Assembly: GCA_005281725.1 (NCBI GenBank)
Contig: SSBO01000008.1
Location: 4,569,964-4,633,963 of the forward strand
Source of the DNA: Wuchereria bancrofti
Lineage: Eukaryota; Nematoda; Chromadorea; Rhabditida; Onchocercidae
Length of the DNA: 64,000 nt
Reading direction: 5' to 3'
Shown here: positions 37,073-49,436 of the stretch, piece after piece
Layout: each line of letters starts with the position of its first letter
How positions within the stretch are numbered: the first letter of the stretch is position 1
Notes under the pieces: model-generated
What the model saw: only the letters and a program-made list of their open reading frames with translations
What the model was told of the DNA's origin: nothing
Database searches by the model: none
Translations under genes and position numbers: made by a program

Positions 37073-38677
37073 ATGATTGTTCGTTATTACTGTATTGTTG
37101 CATTACTTCTAATATCGCCTCTAAATTGCCATGAAGGAAATACGACAAATGTATTTGACATAAGAGACGAGCAGCATGTAATTATAAAATACACAGTAGT
37201 TGCGGTGTTTTTTTCCTTCTTGCTATACGGTATTATTAGCAATCTTCTGATGGCTACCGTATGCTATAGTCGCAACAATCTTTACAGTCGTCCATTTATC
37301 CTTATCGTATCTCAAATTATTATTTCTAATTTGATAAGCTTCATTTCATGTGTAATTGTCCTGTTGACTGAGTAAAAAATACGGTAAATTGTACAAAATA
37401 ATTCTATAATTATTATAGATAAGGTAAAGAACATCATAGATGAATAAAAGTGATGCATCCAATTGATGAATGAACGACATATGATTTCTGCCATTTTAAA
37501 ATTTTGACTTGTATTCAAATATTTTAAAATGAAATAAACTGTTTCCTTTTGTGTTTTAGCCTACAAAACGTGGATGAATGGCGCACTCTGCACAGTCCGT
37601 ATATTTTCAACTTTCGCCACGATACATTTTTCATTTGTGTTGACGTTGAATCGCTTCGTAGCCATAGTTCTACCGAAATTCAATGCATTTTTCGATTCAG
37701 CAAAGCTGTACTTCTTATTCCTCTTCGTGTGGTTGACAACTTTGTATGACATATTAACTTTGCGCAATGTCCTAAATTATTTCATTCTTAAACAGAGATG
37801 GAGATTGATGATTTTGTTATTTTGACAAATTCGGAAATAATATTTTAATATGGCAACCTGCTTCCATTTCACAATTGCAATTATAAACACAATTACAGCA
37901 ATTGCATATGCGGACTTTCATTATTCCACGAGAAGTTTCCAAATTTCGACCTTGTACTGCTCAGAAAATTCAGAAAATCTTTTTTTTAGTTAGATTTAAG
38001 CACTGTTTTAATTTTTTTCAGCAAAAGATTTTAGAATTCATTTTAATTTGACGAAGCATTAAAGCTTCATACTGTTTCAAGCAATATAATGACAATATCT
38101 AATTCTCTCTTTTGATACAGCTGTAACAAATATAAGAAATCAAAAAGTTAGAAAGTGAGCATTATCTTTTCTATTTGATAGTGATGCGTGTATGATTAAT
38201 TAAAATTCATTAATAATCTCCAGTCAGTTTTCAATTTTGTCGAAATTTGGGCTCTATTTCTATCTATTGCAATGCTTATGATGTCTTCAGCAATTATTTG
38301 TAATATACACAACCGTTTTATATCAATTGACAACGAAGTACAAAGTTGGTGATAATAAATCGTCTTTTTTCTCACATACTTAAAACGACATTTTTAACTT
38401 TTGTATTTCGATATTACATTGGAAACAAATTTTGGCTATTTTAAATTTACTCGAAATTATCCAAAATTTTTTTTTCTTCTTCGTCTTACTTTATTGCTTA
38501 TTTCGAACAAGATATGAAATTTTAGAAACTTTTACGATTAAAACAGGACATAAAACAAACACATTAAGAGCTGCCAAGTACGAGAGATCAATTTTAATTC
38601 AAGCAATGACTTCTGGTGGATTAATATTTAGATCATTATTAATTTTCTTTCTACCAATGATCTTGACGTGTATATAA
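37073..38677 (+). pseudogene. Seven-transmembrane chemoreceptor-like gene (Srx-type), probably decayed
   Basis: Segment 1 (37073-~37371) begins MIVRYYCIVALLLISPLNCH, a signal-like start, then TM1/TM2 with the GIISNLLMATVCYSR motif. Segment 2 (37560-~37780) has WMNGALCTVRIF and the TM3/TM4 region LNRFVAIVLPKFNAFFDSAK, typical of nematode serpentine receptors. Further membrane segments appear at 38225-38350 (VEIWALFLSIAMLMMSSAII) and 38432-38677 (RSLLIFFLPMILTCI). Disabling signs: the obvious exon-1 donor leaves phase 2 but exon 2 needs phase 1, the frame breaks after TM4 near 37745, and the 3' end runs into a foldback transposon that supplies the stop. Alternative exon choices (for example a GTGTAA donor near 37350) might rescue part of it. 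Subfamily assignment is tentative. Confidence 0.6.
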
Positions 38678-39396
38678 ACTAACCAATCTTCCCCACTAAC
38701 CGTTATTCATTCTATGTTTTTGGGTGGTTTTTTGATAATATTTTAGTGTTTTATAATTATATCTATTCGTTGCGTGTTGTTATAATGTTGATTTGTTGAT
38801 TTAATTGCCAAGTTTCAGACAAAATAAAATATATGGCAGTCAATAAATTCCACGACAAAGTTTTGATGATTTTGTTCCTTGCATTTCCTGACCCACTGGG
38901 TTCACCGATGCTTTAAGCGTAGCATACTCATTCATCAGCAGTGTACCTAATGAGTCAGGTCCTGACCCACTGGGTTCACCGATGCTTTAAGCGTAGCATA
39001 CTCATTCATCAGCAGTGTACCTAGTGAGTCAGGTCCTGACCCACTGGGTTCACCGATGCTTCAAGCGTAGCATACTCATTCATCAGCAGTGTACCTAGTG
39101 AGTCAGGTCCTGACCCACTGGGTTCACCGATGCTTCAAGCGTAGCATCTCATTCATCAGCAGTGTACCTAGTGAGTCAGGAAATGCAAGGAACAAAATCA
39201 TCAAAATTTTGTCGTGGAATTATTGACTGCCATATATTTTATTTTGTCTGAAACTTGGGCAATTAAATCAACAAATCAACATTATAACAACGCGCAACGA
39301 ATAGATATAATTATAAAACACTAAAATATTATCAAAAAACCACCCAAAAACATAGAATGAATAACGGTTAGTGGGGAAGATTGGTTAATTTATATA
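38671..39396. mobile_element. Foldback (MITE-like) transposon, 726 bp
   Basis: Left arm 38671-38887 and right arm 39180-39396 are near-perfect inverted repeats of ~217 bp, starting and ending with TATATA (possible TA or TATA target duplication). The core is a tandem array of four 74-bp units. There is no coding capacity, so mobility would need an enzyme supplied in trans. The arms contain blocks such as GGGGAAGATTGGTTA and ACCACCCAAAAACATAGAAT. Left and right arms differ at only a few positions, so insertion or arm homogenisation was recent. It abuts the last codon of the receptor-like gene. Confidence 0.85.
38888..39180. repeat. Four 74-bp tandem repeats in the foldback core
   Basis: Units begin at 38888, 38962, 39036 and 39110 with CTGACCCACTGGGTTCACCG and end near TACCTAGTGAGTCAGG. 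Copies are almost identical; the last has lost one base (GCATCTC for GCATACTC). Each unit has imperfect inverted ends (CCTGACCCA / TGAGTCAGG), so the whole core can fold on itself. GC content is clearly above that of the arms. Confidence 0.95.
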
Positions 39397-41137
39397 CAGA
39401 ACTAAACTGATAACCGGAAATCCGGCGGAGAACATTTGATTGATGTAAAACAAAGATTGCTAACAAGTGGTTTTTTTGTTGTGTGAGAAAGAGGAAGTAA
39501 TTAGTATAATGGCTTAAAGATCTAGACATAGATTAATTACAAATGCGAAATTATTTGGTGAGTGACTCATCAGACATCTGGGAAAAAATATTAGGATTTG
39601 AATATTACTTAAATATGTCGTTTTTACGACAACAATAAGTTAGAAAATGAGGTTGACGTAAGGGATTCAGTAAGATGTGATAATGTTTTAAATAACTTAA
39701 ATAATTCAAAATTTTCAGGCATAAATATTTCATAATTTCGAGAAAAATTTATTACAAATAGTTATGAACAAACTAATGTGTTGCAATAATTTCATTTGTT
39801 TTGCTTTGTTCAAAGATTAATTTAATTTCAAGTAGCACTATAAAAATAACGTTTTAATAAAATTGATCATCCAGTATTTTTCGACGTTTCATCATTATTA
39901 CGATAAATCGTATCAGAAAATTCCACGAAATTTTAAAATGATAAGCAAAGTACATTATCAAATTATCAAGAAAATTTGCAAGAATAATGAATTAATAATT
40001 AGTAAGGAGGAAAATTAATCAAAATTTGCTAGTAAAAATTTTCAATTACGTTAAAATTTATATTTTTTTATTTGCTATCGAGATTTTTATATTCATTAAT
40101 GTGGAATTGTTGTTTTTTATTACGGAATCGTTATTGTTTTCAAATATATTAAACTTTCATAATCCAGAAAAAGTGAATTTCAAAAAAATAAACAATCCAG
40201 AAAAAATGAATAGAGTGATGTGAATGCAATGCAGGATGCGTTGCAAGATGAATTATAGGATAAGTTACGGAATGACTTGCAGGATGTATTGCTGCTGGTT
40301 GCACTGCAAGATGTGTTGGGTGATTGCAAATCGGTTGCAGCAGACACGAAGTGAGGATGATTGAAAGCAATATTAGACTTCGTTAATAAATAATGCAAAA
40401 ATAAGTATGCATATGTATTACAATGCAAAAAGCATAGCAAATAGTACGATTTAATGATGCATGCATAGCAAGATAGTAATGTATGCATAAAAAGCTAATA
40501 ATGCAAACAGCAAGTTAATGAATACATTTATGCATGCATTGCACTAAAGCGAATTATTCAATGAGATGTAAAAGAATATACGTTGATTTCATTGTTTTAC
40601 AGGTTGGATGATTGGTGTGGCTGATTTGCTTGTAAAGCGGAATGTTTTATTGTCGAAGACGATTCAGGAAGAAAATAAATATTTTCAATGCCTTCATTAT
40701 TGCAGGTCGTAATTCGAAATTTTAAAATTTTTGTAAGAAAACTTTGCATTAAGAATTTCATATTTCGAAAAAAAAAGGAATGTAAGACTAATAGGCTTAA
40801 ATTGATCTCGTCATAAACTCAAGCTAATTTAATTTAAAAATTTATTTTAAATCCATTGATGATTAACAAACATTTTATTTATGTTATCTTAAATTTTGAT
40901 AAAGTAAAAAAATTACTCCCAAATTTTTTAAATTTTTTAAAAAAAATTTTAAAATTTTCAAAATTTAACTAAATCTGAACTGAACATAATAAAACCTTAA
41001 AAAAATGAAAAAAAATATTTTAATAATGTATTTTAATAGTGTAACTATTGCAATAAATCATCACGGGAAAATGAAACAATATAATTATTATTTTAATCGG
41101 TAGGTCTACTATAATTTTACGCAAAAGATGGATATTT
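39397..41137. other. Intergenic with a small imperfect repeat
   Basis: No gene supported. At 40205-40345 short units resembling TTGCAGGATGTGTTGCAAGATG recur six or so times with errors, and at 40380-40545 ATGCAT/TGCATA words are dense. These produce the long minus-strand frame at 40149-40488, which is a repeat artefact. Confidence 0.5.
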
Positions 41138-41139
41138 AG
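41138..41139 (+). promoter_or_regulatory. Possible trans-splice acceptor before the GT31 gene
   Basis: GATATTTAG lies 31 nt upstream of the ATG at 41171, with an in-frame TGA at 41168-41170 just before the ATG. This fits a spliced-leader acceptor followed by a short 5' UTR. Confidence 0.45.
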
Positions 41140-41170
41140 AACTCTTTAAATTACTGGAAAATTTAAATGA

Positions 41171-43784
41171 ATGATAAAGTTAGTAACTTTACAACAAGAA
41201 CTTTATCAGTTTCATATAAAATTTGATGTTTCAAAGTTTCCTGTAAATTCAATTTTAGTGCTGTTTATTGTTTTGCTTCATCAGATGTCTAGCAAAAACG
41301 ACCACTTGCGTGACTTAAGTGAATTTTGGGCTAACGTTAATATAAGCAAAAATTTCACTATGGAATTTAAGGATGAATCGATCAAATCGTCGCTTCTAAT
41401 ACTTCCTAACGTAGAAGCATGCAAACGTTTGTACTTTGCATATATGCTTAAAATAATATATATTAAACTACCAATTCAATTCTCAGCAATATAATTTTGA
41501 AAAAAAGAAAAAAAGAATTACTCATTTACTAATTTCATTCGAATTGACAGTTTTTAAAAATTTTTTCATTTCTTTTCTAATTTACGAATATTCGTAAAAG
41601 TTGAAAATATCTCATGCTTAGACTACTAAATATTTAAGTTATAAGGCTTACATAACAAACAAGCAAGAATAGATAAAGTCAAGCAAATGTTTACGTTCTA
41701 ATAATAAAACTGATTACGATATTTGATTTAATCGAAGTACCAATAGTGATGATATTTGATTAAATTGTGATATTTCAATTATTGTTATTATCAATGCTAC
41801 AATTTCTTTCTTTTTTGTTTAGAAGGACCGAAATATCTGATTATAATCATTTCAAGGACAGAATCGCTAAATGTTCGTAATGCAATACGAGATACATGGC
41901 TTAATGCTAATAATTCAAATGTTTTGAAAGTATGTAATTTCTGAAAAAAAAAACATTCAAAAATAGGAAAATATTTTATCAAGAAAGGGTAAGTAAAGGC
42001 TTCAGAAGGAAAAAGTGATTTTTAATCCTCTTAATAGTGATTAAAATTATATGTTTGTTTGTTTTTTCTTAATTTTTAAAGATTCTTTCAATATTTTTAT
42101 AACTTTTGAAATATCTCACAGCTGTTTAATAAAGCAAAAAAACGCATGCATTGTTCGTAGAAGGTGTAGTTTTCTGTGATTATATGGCTAATTATTTAAA
42201 TTTACTTAAAATATTTATATAATTGAATTATGAATGCTGCAATTCGTTATTATCTGTTAATTTCATAATGTTTTTTTTTTTACAAAATAATAAAAAATTC
42301 AAAAAATATAGAAAATATTGCCCTACTGACTTTCTTTTTATTGAACATCAATTTCAAATTTTATTCATCCATTTTTATAGGATGGATTTGTTGTTGCATA
42401 CTTTCTTGTTGGCATACAGCATGACATTACGGTAATGATGAAAATTATTGAAGAAAGCAAGAAATACAATGATTTAATTGTTACATCAATTACGGATAAT
42501 TATAATACTCTAACACTTAAGGTTGAGTTAATTAAATTTATTATTAACTATTTTATTCTTTTTTTAAATTTTTGCAAGCAATTTGTTAAGGTTTTTTTAT
42601 TGAATTTTTAAAAATGAAATTTATTAGGTTTATACAGCGATGTATTTCAAGCATATATATTGTCAACATGTAATGTATTATATCAAAGTAGATGATGATG
42701 TTGTGCTTGATCTGGATCGTCTTAATCAGCAAGTTAATTCATTTTCAAATTTAGCTCATATCTATGGAGCTATACGTTACAAGGATCCCGTCATTAGACG
42801 ACGTATGGATAAATAGTGCGACATTTTTCTCTTCTTTTTTGTGTGTGTGTGTTTCCATTTTAATTTGGTCAAAATTTTATAAAATTTATCATAATGAATG
42901 TATTTAAGGATTAGTAATTTTCTCGTTAATTTTTCTTTTTTATGAAAAAAATATAAGAAAAAAAAAATTGTTTTTACTAAATGTTTTTATTTTGTTGTAA
43001 TATAATTTAAGTATTGTAATATTAAATTAATTAAATATTTGATGTTTTAGTTACATGCCTTATGAATGTTATTTACGAAACTTTTATCCACCATTTGCGC
43101 CTGGTATGATGTATATTATACCACTCGAAGCATTTCAAAAAATATGGCGAACATTACCGACAGTTATATGGTTAAAATTGGAAGATATTTTTTACACCGG
43201 AATTGTTGCGGAAATTGCGGGTGTTACACGTGTTAATATCGATTTCATGTATTCCGCAGATAATGTTCAGGTTAAAAGGATGATAAAGCAACTCATCATC
43301 TTGAAGCGAAAAATTGCTTAAAATTTCAAAATTACCAGATTACAGTGAAATAAAAAGTACTGAAACGATTTTCTAAAATAAAAATTTCGCTTTATTTTGA
43401 TATAATCGAAAAAACTATTCGAAATTTATTTTATTTTCAACGTAAAAATAGTTATAAAAAAGACTCTCTCATAAGAAATTAAAAATTTTCTTCTTTTTCC
43501 AGAGTTTACCAGATCAATGGGAATGTGATGAATATGGTCGATCAAAGCTTGTCGTAGCATCATCATTTCCTAGCGCTGATGACTTACGCAAATTTTGCAA
43601 AAAGTTACGCGAAATTAAATGTTTAAAATATAAACATATTAATTCTAATTTCATTGAAATATTTTGGCAAAATTTTGAAAAAATTACATCCAATTTATAC
43701 AGTTCATTAATTACTAACAACATTTACAAATTTAGGAGACTAAAATTTTATATCACAAGAAAGAACTATAAATTAGTAAACTAA
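41171..43784 (+). CDS. GT31 beta-1,3-galactosyltransferase-like glycosyltransferase
   Basis: Exons 41171-41426, 41823-41929, 42381-42521, 42628-42815, 43051-43270, 43503-43784; all phases close, giving 396 residues. Residues ~27-38 (NSILVLFIVLLH) form a short signal anchor, as in type II Golgi enzymes. GT31 landmarks follow in order: SLNVRNAIRDTW (~103-114), the metal/donor-binding DxD as IKVDDDVVLDL (190-192), KYYMPYECYLRNFYPPFAPG then MMYIIP (the YPPF...G..Y acceptor motif), and LEDIFYTG, the family's EDVxxG motif. By family it transfers a UDP-activated sugar (Gal, GlcNAc or GalNAc) in beta-1,3 linkage in the Golgi; the exact donor cannot be told. Exon 1 uses a GTTTGT donor and exon 4 a GTGCGA donor, both needed for phase. 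Candidates include bre-type and other nematode GT31 paralogues. Confidence 0.92.
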
Positions 43785-44801
43785 TCCAATTTCATATTTC
43801 TAATGATAAAGCAGCACTAATCATTCTACTATCTTAAGAGAGAAATAGAAAATTCTAACACACTAGTGCTATTTAACAATAAAAAAAGCCTATTATTTGA
43901 TTGTTAGAAAATGTTGTAAGTAAATTTTCCAAAAAAATTACACCATGTAAAATGGCAAAGATTATTTTTGCCAATCAATAATTGATAATGAATTTTATTA
44001 AACAGTTTCAACAAAAAAAAAAAGCAAAAAGCAGCAAAATATCATATTATCAAAAAGGAATATACATATATATATATATAATGAATAAAAATAAAAAATA
44101 AAAAAAAGCAATCAATCAATAATGCCATCTTTAAACTTTACATACTTTTGGAAAGTAATAAATCATTCTGTTATAATTTGCATCCATAACAAATAATGAC
44201 ATATTATTGAGCTCTTAATAAAAATCCTTTTTTAAAAAAAAGAAGAAATTAACAGTGTATAAAGAAAAACCAAAAATATAATAGCTTTTGGATGCAAATA
44301 AAAATTTGAATGATTGAAATAACATAAATAACGATAACTTCAACATATCGCATATGACATTTAGCATTAAATTACAATAAGCTTTCGGGAATAATCTTTA
44401 CATCAAATTTGATGTTATTTTAATTTTTATGACAATGCAATCAATAACTGTAAAAAAAACAGTGAAACAATGAAAATATTTCATGAATGTATGAATGGAA
44501 GAAGCAAAAATATTCAATTTAAAATGATATGCATAATTATTCAAAGCTATTTATGATAAAATGGAATATTTTTTTTTTTTACAAATTTTTATGCTAAATA
44601 TATCACACAGTTCAAAACTCAAAATACCATCATAAAAACTGAATGAAATGATGATGATAATTATGTGTAATTTAATTGCAAATATCCCACACAAATTTAA
44701 TTTTAAACTTAAAAAAATTAAAACTCATCATTAAGTTAAAGTTTTCATACATTCCATAGCTTAATATTACTAAAATAAATTTTCACAAAATCAAGCTAGT
44801 T
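43785..44801. other. Convergent intergenic region between GT31 and GNAT genes
   Basis: This contains the 3' ends of two convergent genes. A candidate poly(A) signal AATAAA for the plus-strand gene lies at 43878-43883, 94 nt after its stop. The rest is AT-rich with a short (AT)n run near 44070. No further coding content seen. Confidence 0.5.
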
Positions 44802-46924
44802 TTATAAATGTGATGATATTCGTCGATAGACAACGCGATGATCGTTAATAACGGGAATGCCAGTTTCATCTTTAACAATACTCCACCACTGTGACCGGCA
44901 TGAACGATCAAGAACTGCCGTATTTTCATGCTCAACAAATTTCATCGGATGCAATCCAAATGATATTACCTACAGTTGAAAAAAAAATAATAATATCCAA
45001 TTTCTATCATACCACCACTAACTTTTATTAATAAATAGAGCAAAAGAAATAGGAAATAAAAATGAATGATATTGGATATTTTGTAATGCATCTAAATTCT
45101 TTCCCATTGATTCATCGATTGGAAAATGAAAGTTATTATAAAATTCAATTACATTCTCCCATATGGTTTGAGATAACTTTCATGCAAAATAACCTTACCA
45201 ATAAAAAATGTATAATTAATTAAATTACATTATATGCATTTCATCAAAAAGCTGAATTTCAGTGCATGTTGTTTTTTCTTTTTTTTTAAACTGAATAAAA
45301 AAGAAGAAAAGACAAACTTTTTGGCATAATTTCAGTTCACTTCGATCAGCTAGGCCACGTTGACGATGTTCCGCAAATGTAAACTGATTATTGAAAAATC
45401 CGGAAGCATCTAGAACTGTAAATGATACCAATGTTCCATCATGACTTTGAACACCAACTGATGGTAAACGACGAATCTTTGCTTCAAATTGATCACGCTC
45501 ACCATGTGTTGAAAATTTCCAACAGTTTGTTATCGTACCAGCATGATGCTATAATGAAGCATTTTTTAATGATTATAAGCAGAAAAATAACAAACTATAC
45601 TGTTATTTGATATGAATTTTATCAATATAATTAATTAATAATAAACAAACCTTTGGATCGAGTTCCATAAACGAATAACCTTCAGCAAGTTTAATATCCA
45701 TACCGATAATTTGCCTTTGCTTATGTTTATCTATGATGAAATAACTGGAGAGATAGCTTGGAGCTGAGAAATCAAAATGAGTTGAAAGCAGTTCAGTCAT
45801 TCGACTAAAATTATATGAATAAATTAAGAGAAGAAGAAAATTAACTTTAAAATTTTAATTTTGATTATAAATTGCTTCAAAAATTTTTAAACTTTAGAAA
45901 CAAGTGTAAATTTTTAAATGTAACAAAAATTTCTTCATATCTTTCTTAAATTTAAAACATTTTATTCATTAAAATAATTATGAAATAGTAAATTAAAAGA
46001 TAATAAATACCATAATAAATTTCAATAAAAAAATTGAAAAATGAATGGGAAAAAAACCTGCTCAAATGTATGCCAAGAATTCGGGCAGAAAATTGGTCTA
46101 ATTTGAGTAGATGTGGAATTGTATGAATGAAGAATGCGTCGATATCGTCGATATCGATAAAATGTTGTATACGACTGCATACGAACACGTGCGCCCTAAA
46201 GTAAGCTCACCTGTATACATCCATCTTCTTTTTCCTCTTCGATCACCTTTTTCCCCTCATCTCTCCTTCCTGCTCCTATATTCATCATCCATTATTTTCA
46301 CGAATTCACGTCAATTATACACTCCTCCTTTTTCTCCTTTGATTTCTTTTCCTTTTTTCGCTGTTCCCATTTTCTTCACTAAAATCAAATGCCTATTCGA
46401 TCAAACATAACTTTTGAAAACCTTACGTAGTTTTATTCTATCTAAAAGAAAAAAAAAATAGGAAAAAAAAAAACATGCGGAAAAAAAAACCAATAAAGAT
46501 AATAATACCAAAGGAAAAACGAATATATATATGCATATATGCATAGTATGAAAATAATGAAAATGAAAATGTGCAATTGTTTTCTTTTATTAAAATATGG
46601 GAGAAAAAAACAAAAGATTTCCGGAAAGAATTTTATAAAACATTATAAACTCAGTTATACAAAAATATCTGGAAAATGTTTCATAAATTTATAAGTTGAA
46701 TTATACTTTCTCCCTGCAAATAACCTTGTAAACTTGTTGCGTCGTATCACCATCCATATGAATGGCGATTTTTCCGGATATCCTAGTATTGTACACTTTG
46801 CTTCCGGAAAAACGCCCAAACGTTCATGTCGAATGGAATAATGTATTGGTAGGAGAAAGATTGAATCACTGGTTAACAGTTCAGCTTCCTTTAGTTCGTT
46901 ACCTGTTTCAAATACTCTTAGCAT
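44802..46924 (-). CDS. GNAT acyltransferase of the glycine N-acyltransferase-like type
   Basis: Exons in order 46734-46924, 46058-46195, 45651-45804, 45318-45548, 44802-44969; phases close to 293 residues, the usual length for GLYAT proteins. The C-terminal half carries the GNAT fold: beta strands around DGTLVSFTVLDASG, then the acetyl/acyl-CoA-binding loop FTFAEHRQRGLADRSELK (R-x-x-G-x-A, residues ~221-228) and the family's closing segment ENTAVLDRSCRSQWWSIVKD. By family it would transfer an acyl group from acyl-CoA to a small amine such as an amino acid; the substrate is unknown. The N-terminal 160 residues look like the alpha/beta GLYAT N-domain but are divergent. ATG 46924 is preceded by an in-frame TAA and a TATTTTAG acceptor 17 nt upstream, fitting SL trans-splicing. 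Confidence 0.85.
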
Positions 46925-46941
46925 TCCAATTTAGAAGTAAT

Positions 46942-46943
46942 CT
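46942..46943 (-). promoter_or_regulatory. Trans-splice acceptor of the GNAT gene
   Basis: On the minus strand TATTTTAG precedes ATTACTTC and the ATG begins 17 nt later. No coding sequence is possible upstream in this frame because of a TAA in the 17-nt leader. Confidence 0.6.
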
Positions 46944-48111
46944 AAAATATCAAAATCTTATTAATATTAAAAACTATGCAATAATCCAAAATTCGTGAAA
47001 TTTTGAAATTTTAAGTAATTATATTACCCAAATATTCCAATATAACCGAACAGTTACAGAACATAAATTAATTACCATTTCCAACATTTCTGTGATTTTT
47101 CAAAATTTGCAAACATAATTAAGTAAAATGATGATAACGAAAGAAAAAAAAGAAATTTGCATAAATTAATTCATAACTATTTTGATTTAATCACAACATA
47201 CATATCAATTATTAGTTAATGAGCTCATAATTTTGATTATTAGCTCATTTTTTTAATTTTTTGAAAAAATTTAGTACTAAAATAAGATCGATGGAAAAAT
47301 TAAAGTCGAGAAATTGTTCCATTTAGCAATTAGAAGTTGTTTAATTTAGCAATTAATTTTCACGACAAAACTAATACAAGAAATTTTCGTAGTGTGCGCA
47401 ACGATTTTTTTCCTTTAAAAAAAATGTAAAATAATTGAACATTTATCAAGTGATATGACTTTTTGAACCATTTCAAAATTATTGTTGATATTTCCAATTT
47501 CCGATATTTTCTCCAACTTTATAAATAACAAAAAACCGATGAGTAAATAAAAATATAAAAGTTATAAATGAGAAACAGGGAAAAAAGAAAACATTCAATA
47601 ATTCTCCAATAAAAGATTTCTACTTTAAAAAAATAGCGATAGATTTCATTTATGTTTTTATTACTCACATTAATTTTAAAAAATCAAAAAAAATTGTGGT
47701 AAATTTTTAGCAAAATATTTTTGAAAAGTTTTGCAATTTATATAATAAATCTAATTGTAAACAAAAAAAATTGTTCAAGATAGAAAAGACAAAATTGTTG
47801 AAACAATATTTTGCTACGAAAAGAAAGATGAAAAATACCAAAAAAATAATAAATTTGCATATAATGACTAATGATAAAAAGATAACTATTAGGAATTAAA
47901 TATATATTTGCTAAATCTAATTTAAAAAAAGAAAGAAATAGGAAAATTTTCCAACTTTTTTTTTTTTTAATTAAAAAAAGCAAATTAAAATGGCCTATTT
48001 CGGTTTATACAATTCCAATGCGTAATGTTACAACAGAAGGATATGGGATTTACAACAACCAATTGGTGTTGGACAAGAAAATGAAAAATGAAAAACGGAT
48101 GGGAATGTGAA

Positions 48112-48181
48112 GAGACGCGTGAAAGAGACACGGGACGAAGAGACACGTGAAAGAGATACGGGATGAAGAGACACGGAGAAG
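48112..48181. repeat. 28-bp minisatellite, about 2.5 copies
   Basis: Units begin GAGACRCGTGAAAGAGAYAC and end GGGAYGAA, at 48112, 48140 and 48168 (partial). GC content is unusually high for the window. The surrounding 48100-48290 is also purine-rich. Confidence 0.8.
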
Positions 48182-49360
48182 CGTGATGGAAGGGAAGGAC
48201 GAGAAAGAAAAATGAAGTGATGACAAGGGGACAGCCGGTTGTAATGCTTACATCATCCCCAAGGTTACATAAAAAGGAAGGCGAGTGGAATTTGAATATC
48301 TTTCTTACCATCATTTCTTAGCAATTCAAATTAGATGAAAAGAAAGAGAAAGAAGAAGTTCAAAGGTTTCTTTTCTGAAGAGAACGAATAAAAGTATTAC
48401 TATCAGTTAAATTAAGTTAATGATAACGATAATATGAAATAGCTGTGTGATACAAAAAAAAAAAAAATTGTGAAATAAAATGAAATTAATTTTAAAATTT
48501 AATTTTGTTTTTTGCAATTTATAAAATCAAATAATACTTCACATTATTTTCAATCAATAATTTATGAATTATATAACAGAGTGGGACAAAGAGAGAAAAA
48601 GCAAATATTCGTTACAAAGAGATATTTTTCTCAGCGATTTCAAATGTATAATTGAAATCGTTGAGAAACTTATAATATAATTAAACAGAGAATTAATAAC
48701 TTGAATAGCGGTCAAACATAGTGTGTAATTCATTAGTATTAATAATTCTTGTATGATAAATTAAACTAATCTTTTTCTTCTTTAGCCAAAACATAATTTC
48801 GGCTAAAAATTTATGTTTTCAATTTTGAAATATATGGGAAATTGAGAATGTGATATTTTTTTCAGTTAAAAAAAACCAGAGCTTATTTTGTTTTACAAAA
48901 TATTAAAGTTTTTCTTCCAATAAAATCTTATCAATAAATTTGTTTCTTATAGCAAACATTATATTTAAATTCCGCGTCCTTTTTTCTAAAATAATCATTT
49001 TTTCGTAATAACTTCAAAAATGAATTTAATTTCATTTTCTTTTCTCAAGCAAAAAAAAAAAAGAAAAAGAGAAGAAAAGAAAATCATATTTATTACATAT
49101 TTGATGGAATTATTCCAATAGATGATAATGCTAGTTTAATTTTTTATTTCCGGTTCGATGATTATAATGAATTAGTAGTGGATGTCTTTTTTTTCGTCTT
49201 CCGTTTTTTTCTTTCTTTCTTATTGAAAAAAATTCTAAGAAATTTATAAAGTTCAGAATGATTGGTGGAGTGATCGCTTTGATAAACTGCAAACAAAAAT
49301 TAAAGATGACAGTAATTTCACACACTCAAATTTCATTATTTCATTTATTACGCATTTGCT

Positions 49361-49436
49361 TTTGATTGATTGACTGACCGACTGATTGATCGATTGAACG
49401 ATTGATTGATTGATTGATTGATTGAGTGAGTGAGTA
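49361..49436. repeat. (ATTG)n microsatellite, imperfect
   Basis: A run of GATTGATTGA with substitutions (GACCGACTGATT) at the left and GAGTGAGTGAG at the right. It creates a Ser/Gln/Asn/Ile-repeat frame on the minus strand that is not a gene. Confidence 0.9.

Noticed and set aside
37549..37749. 66-codon ORF (and its minus-strand shadow 37561-37767)
   Set aside because: Another frame of the receptor exon that carries LNRFVAIVLPKFNAFFDSAK; the receptor frame is the one with family motifs.
40149..40488. Minus-strand ORFs rich in His/Pro/Ser/Ala
   Set aside because: They derive from imperfect TTGCAGGATG repeats and lack splice sites or a credible start.
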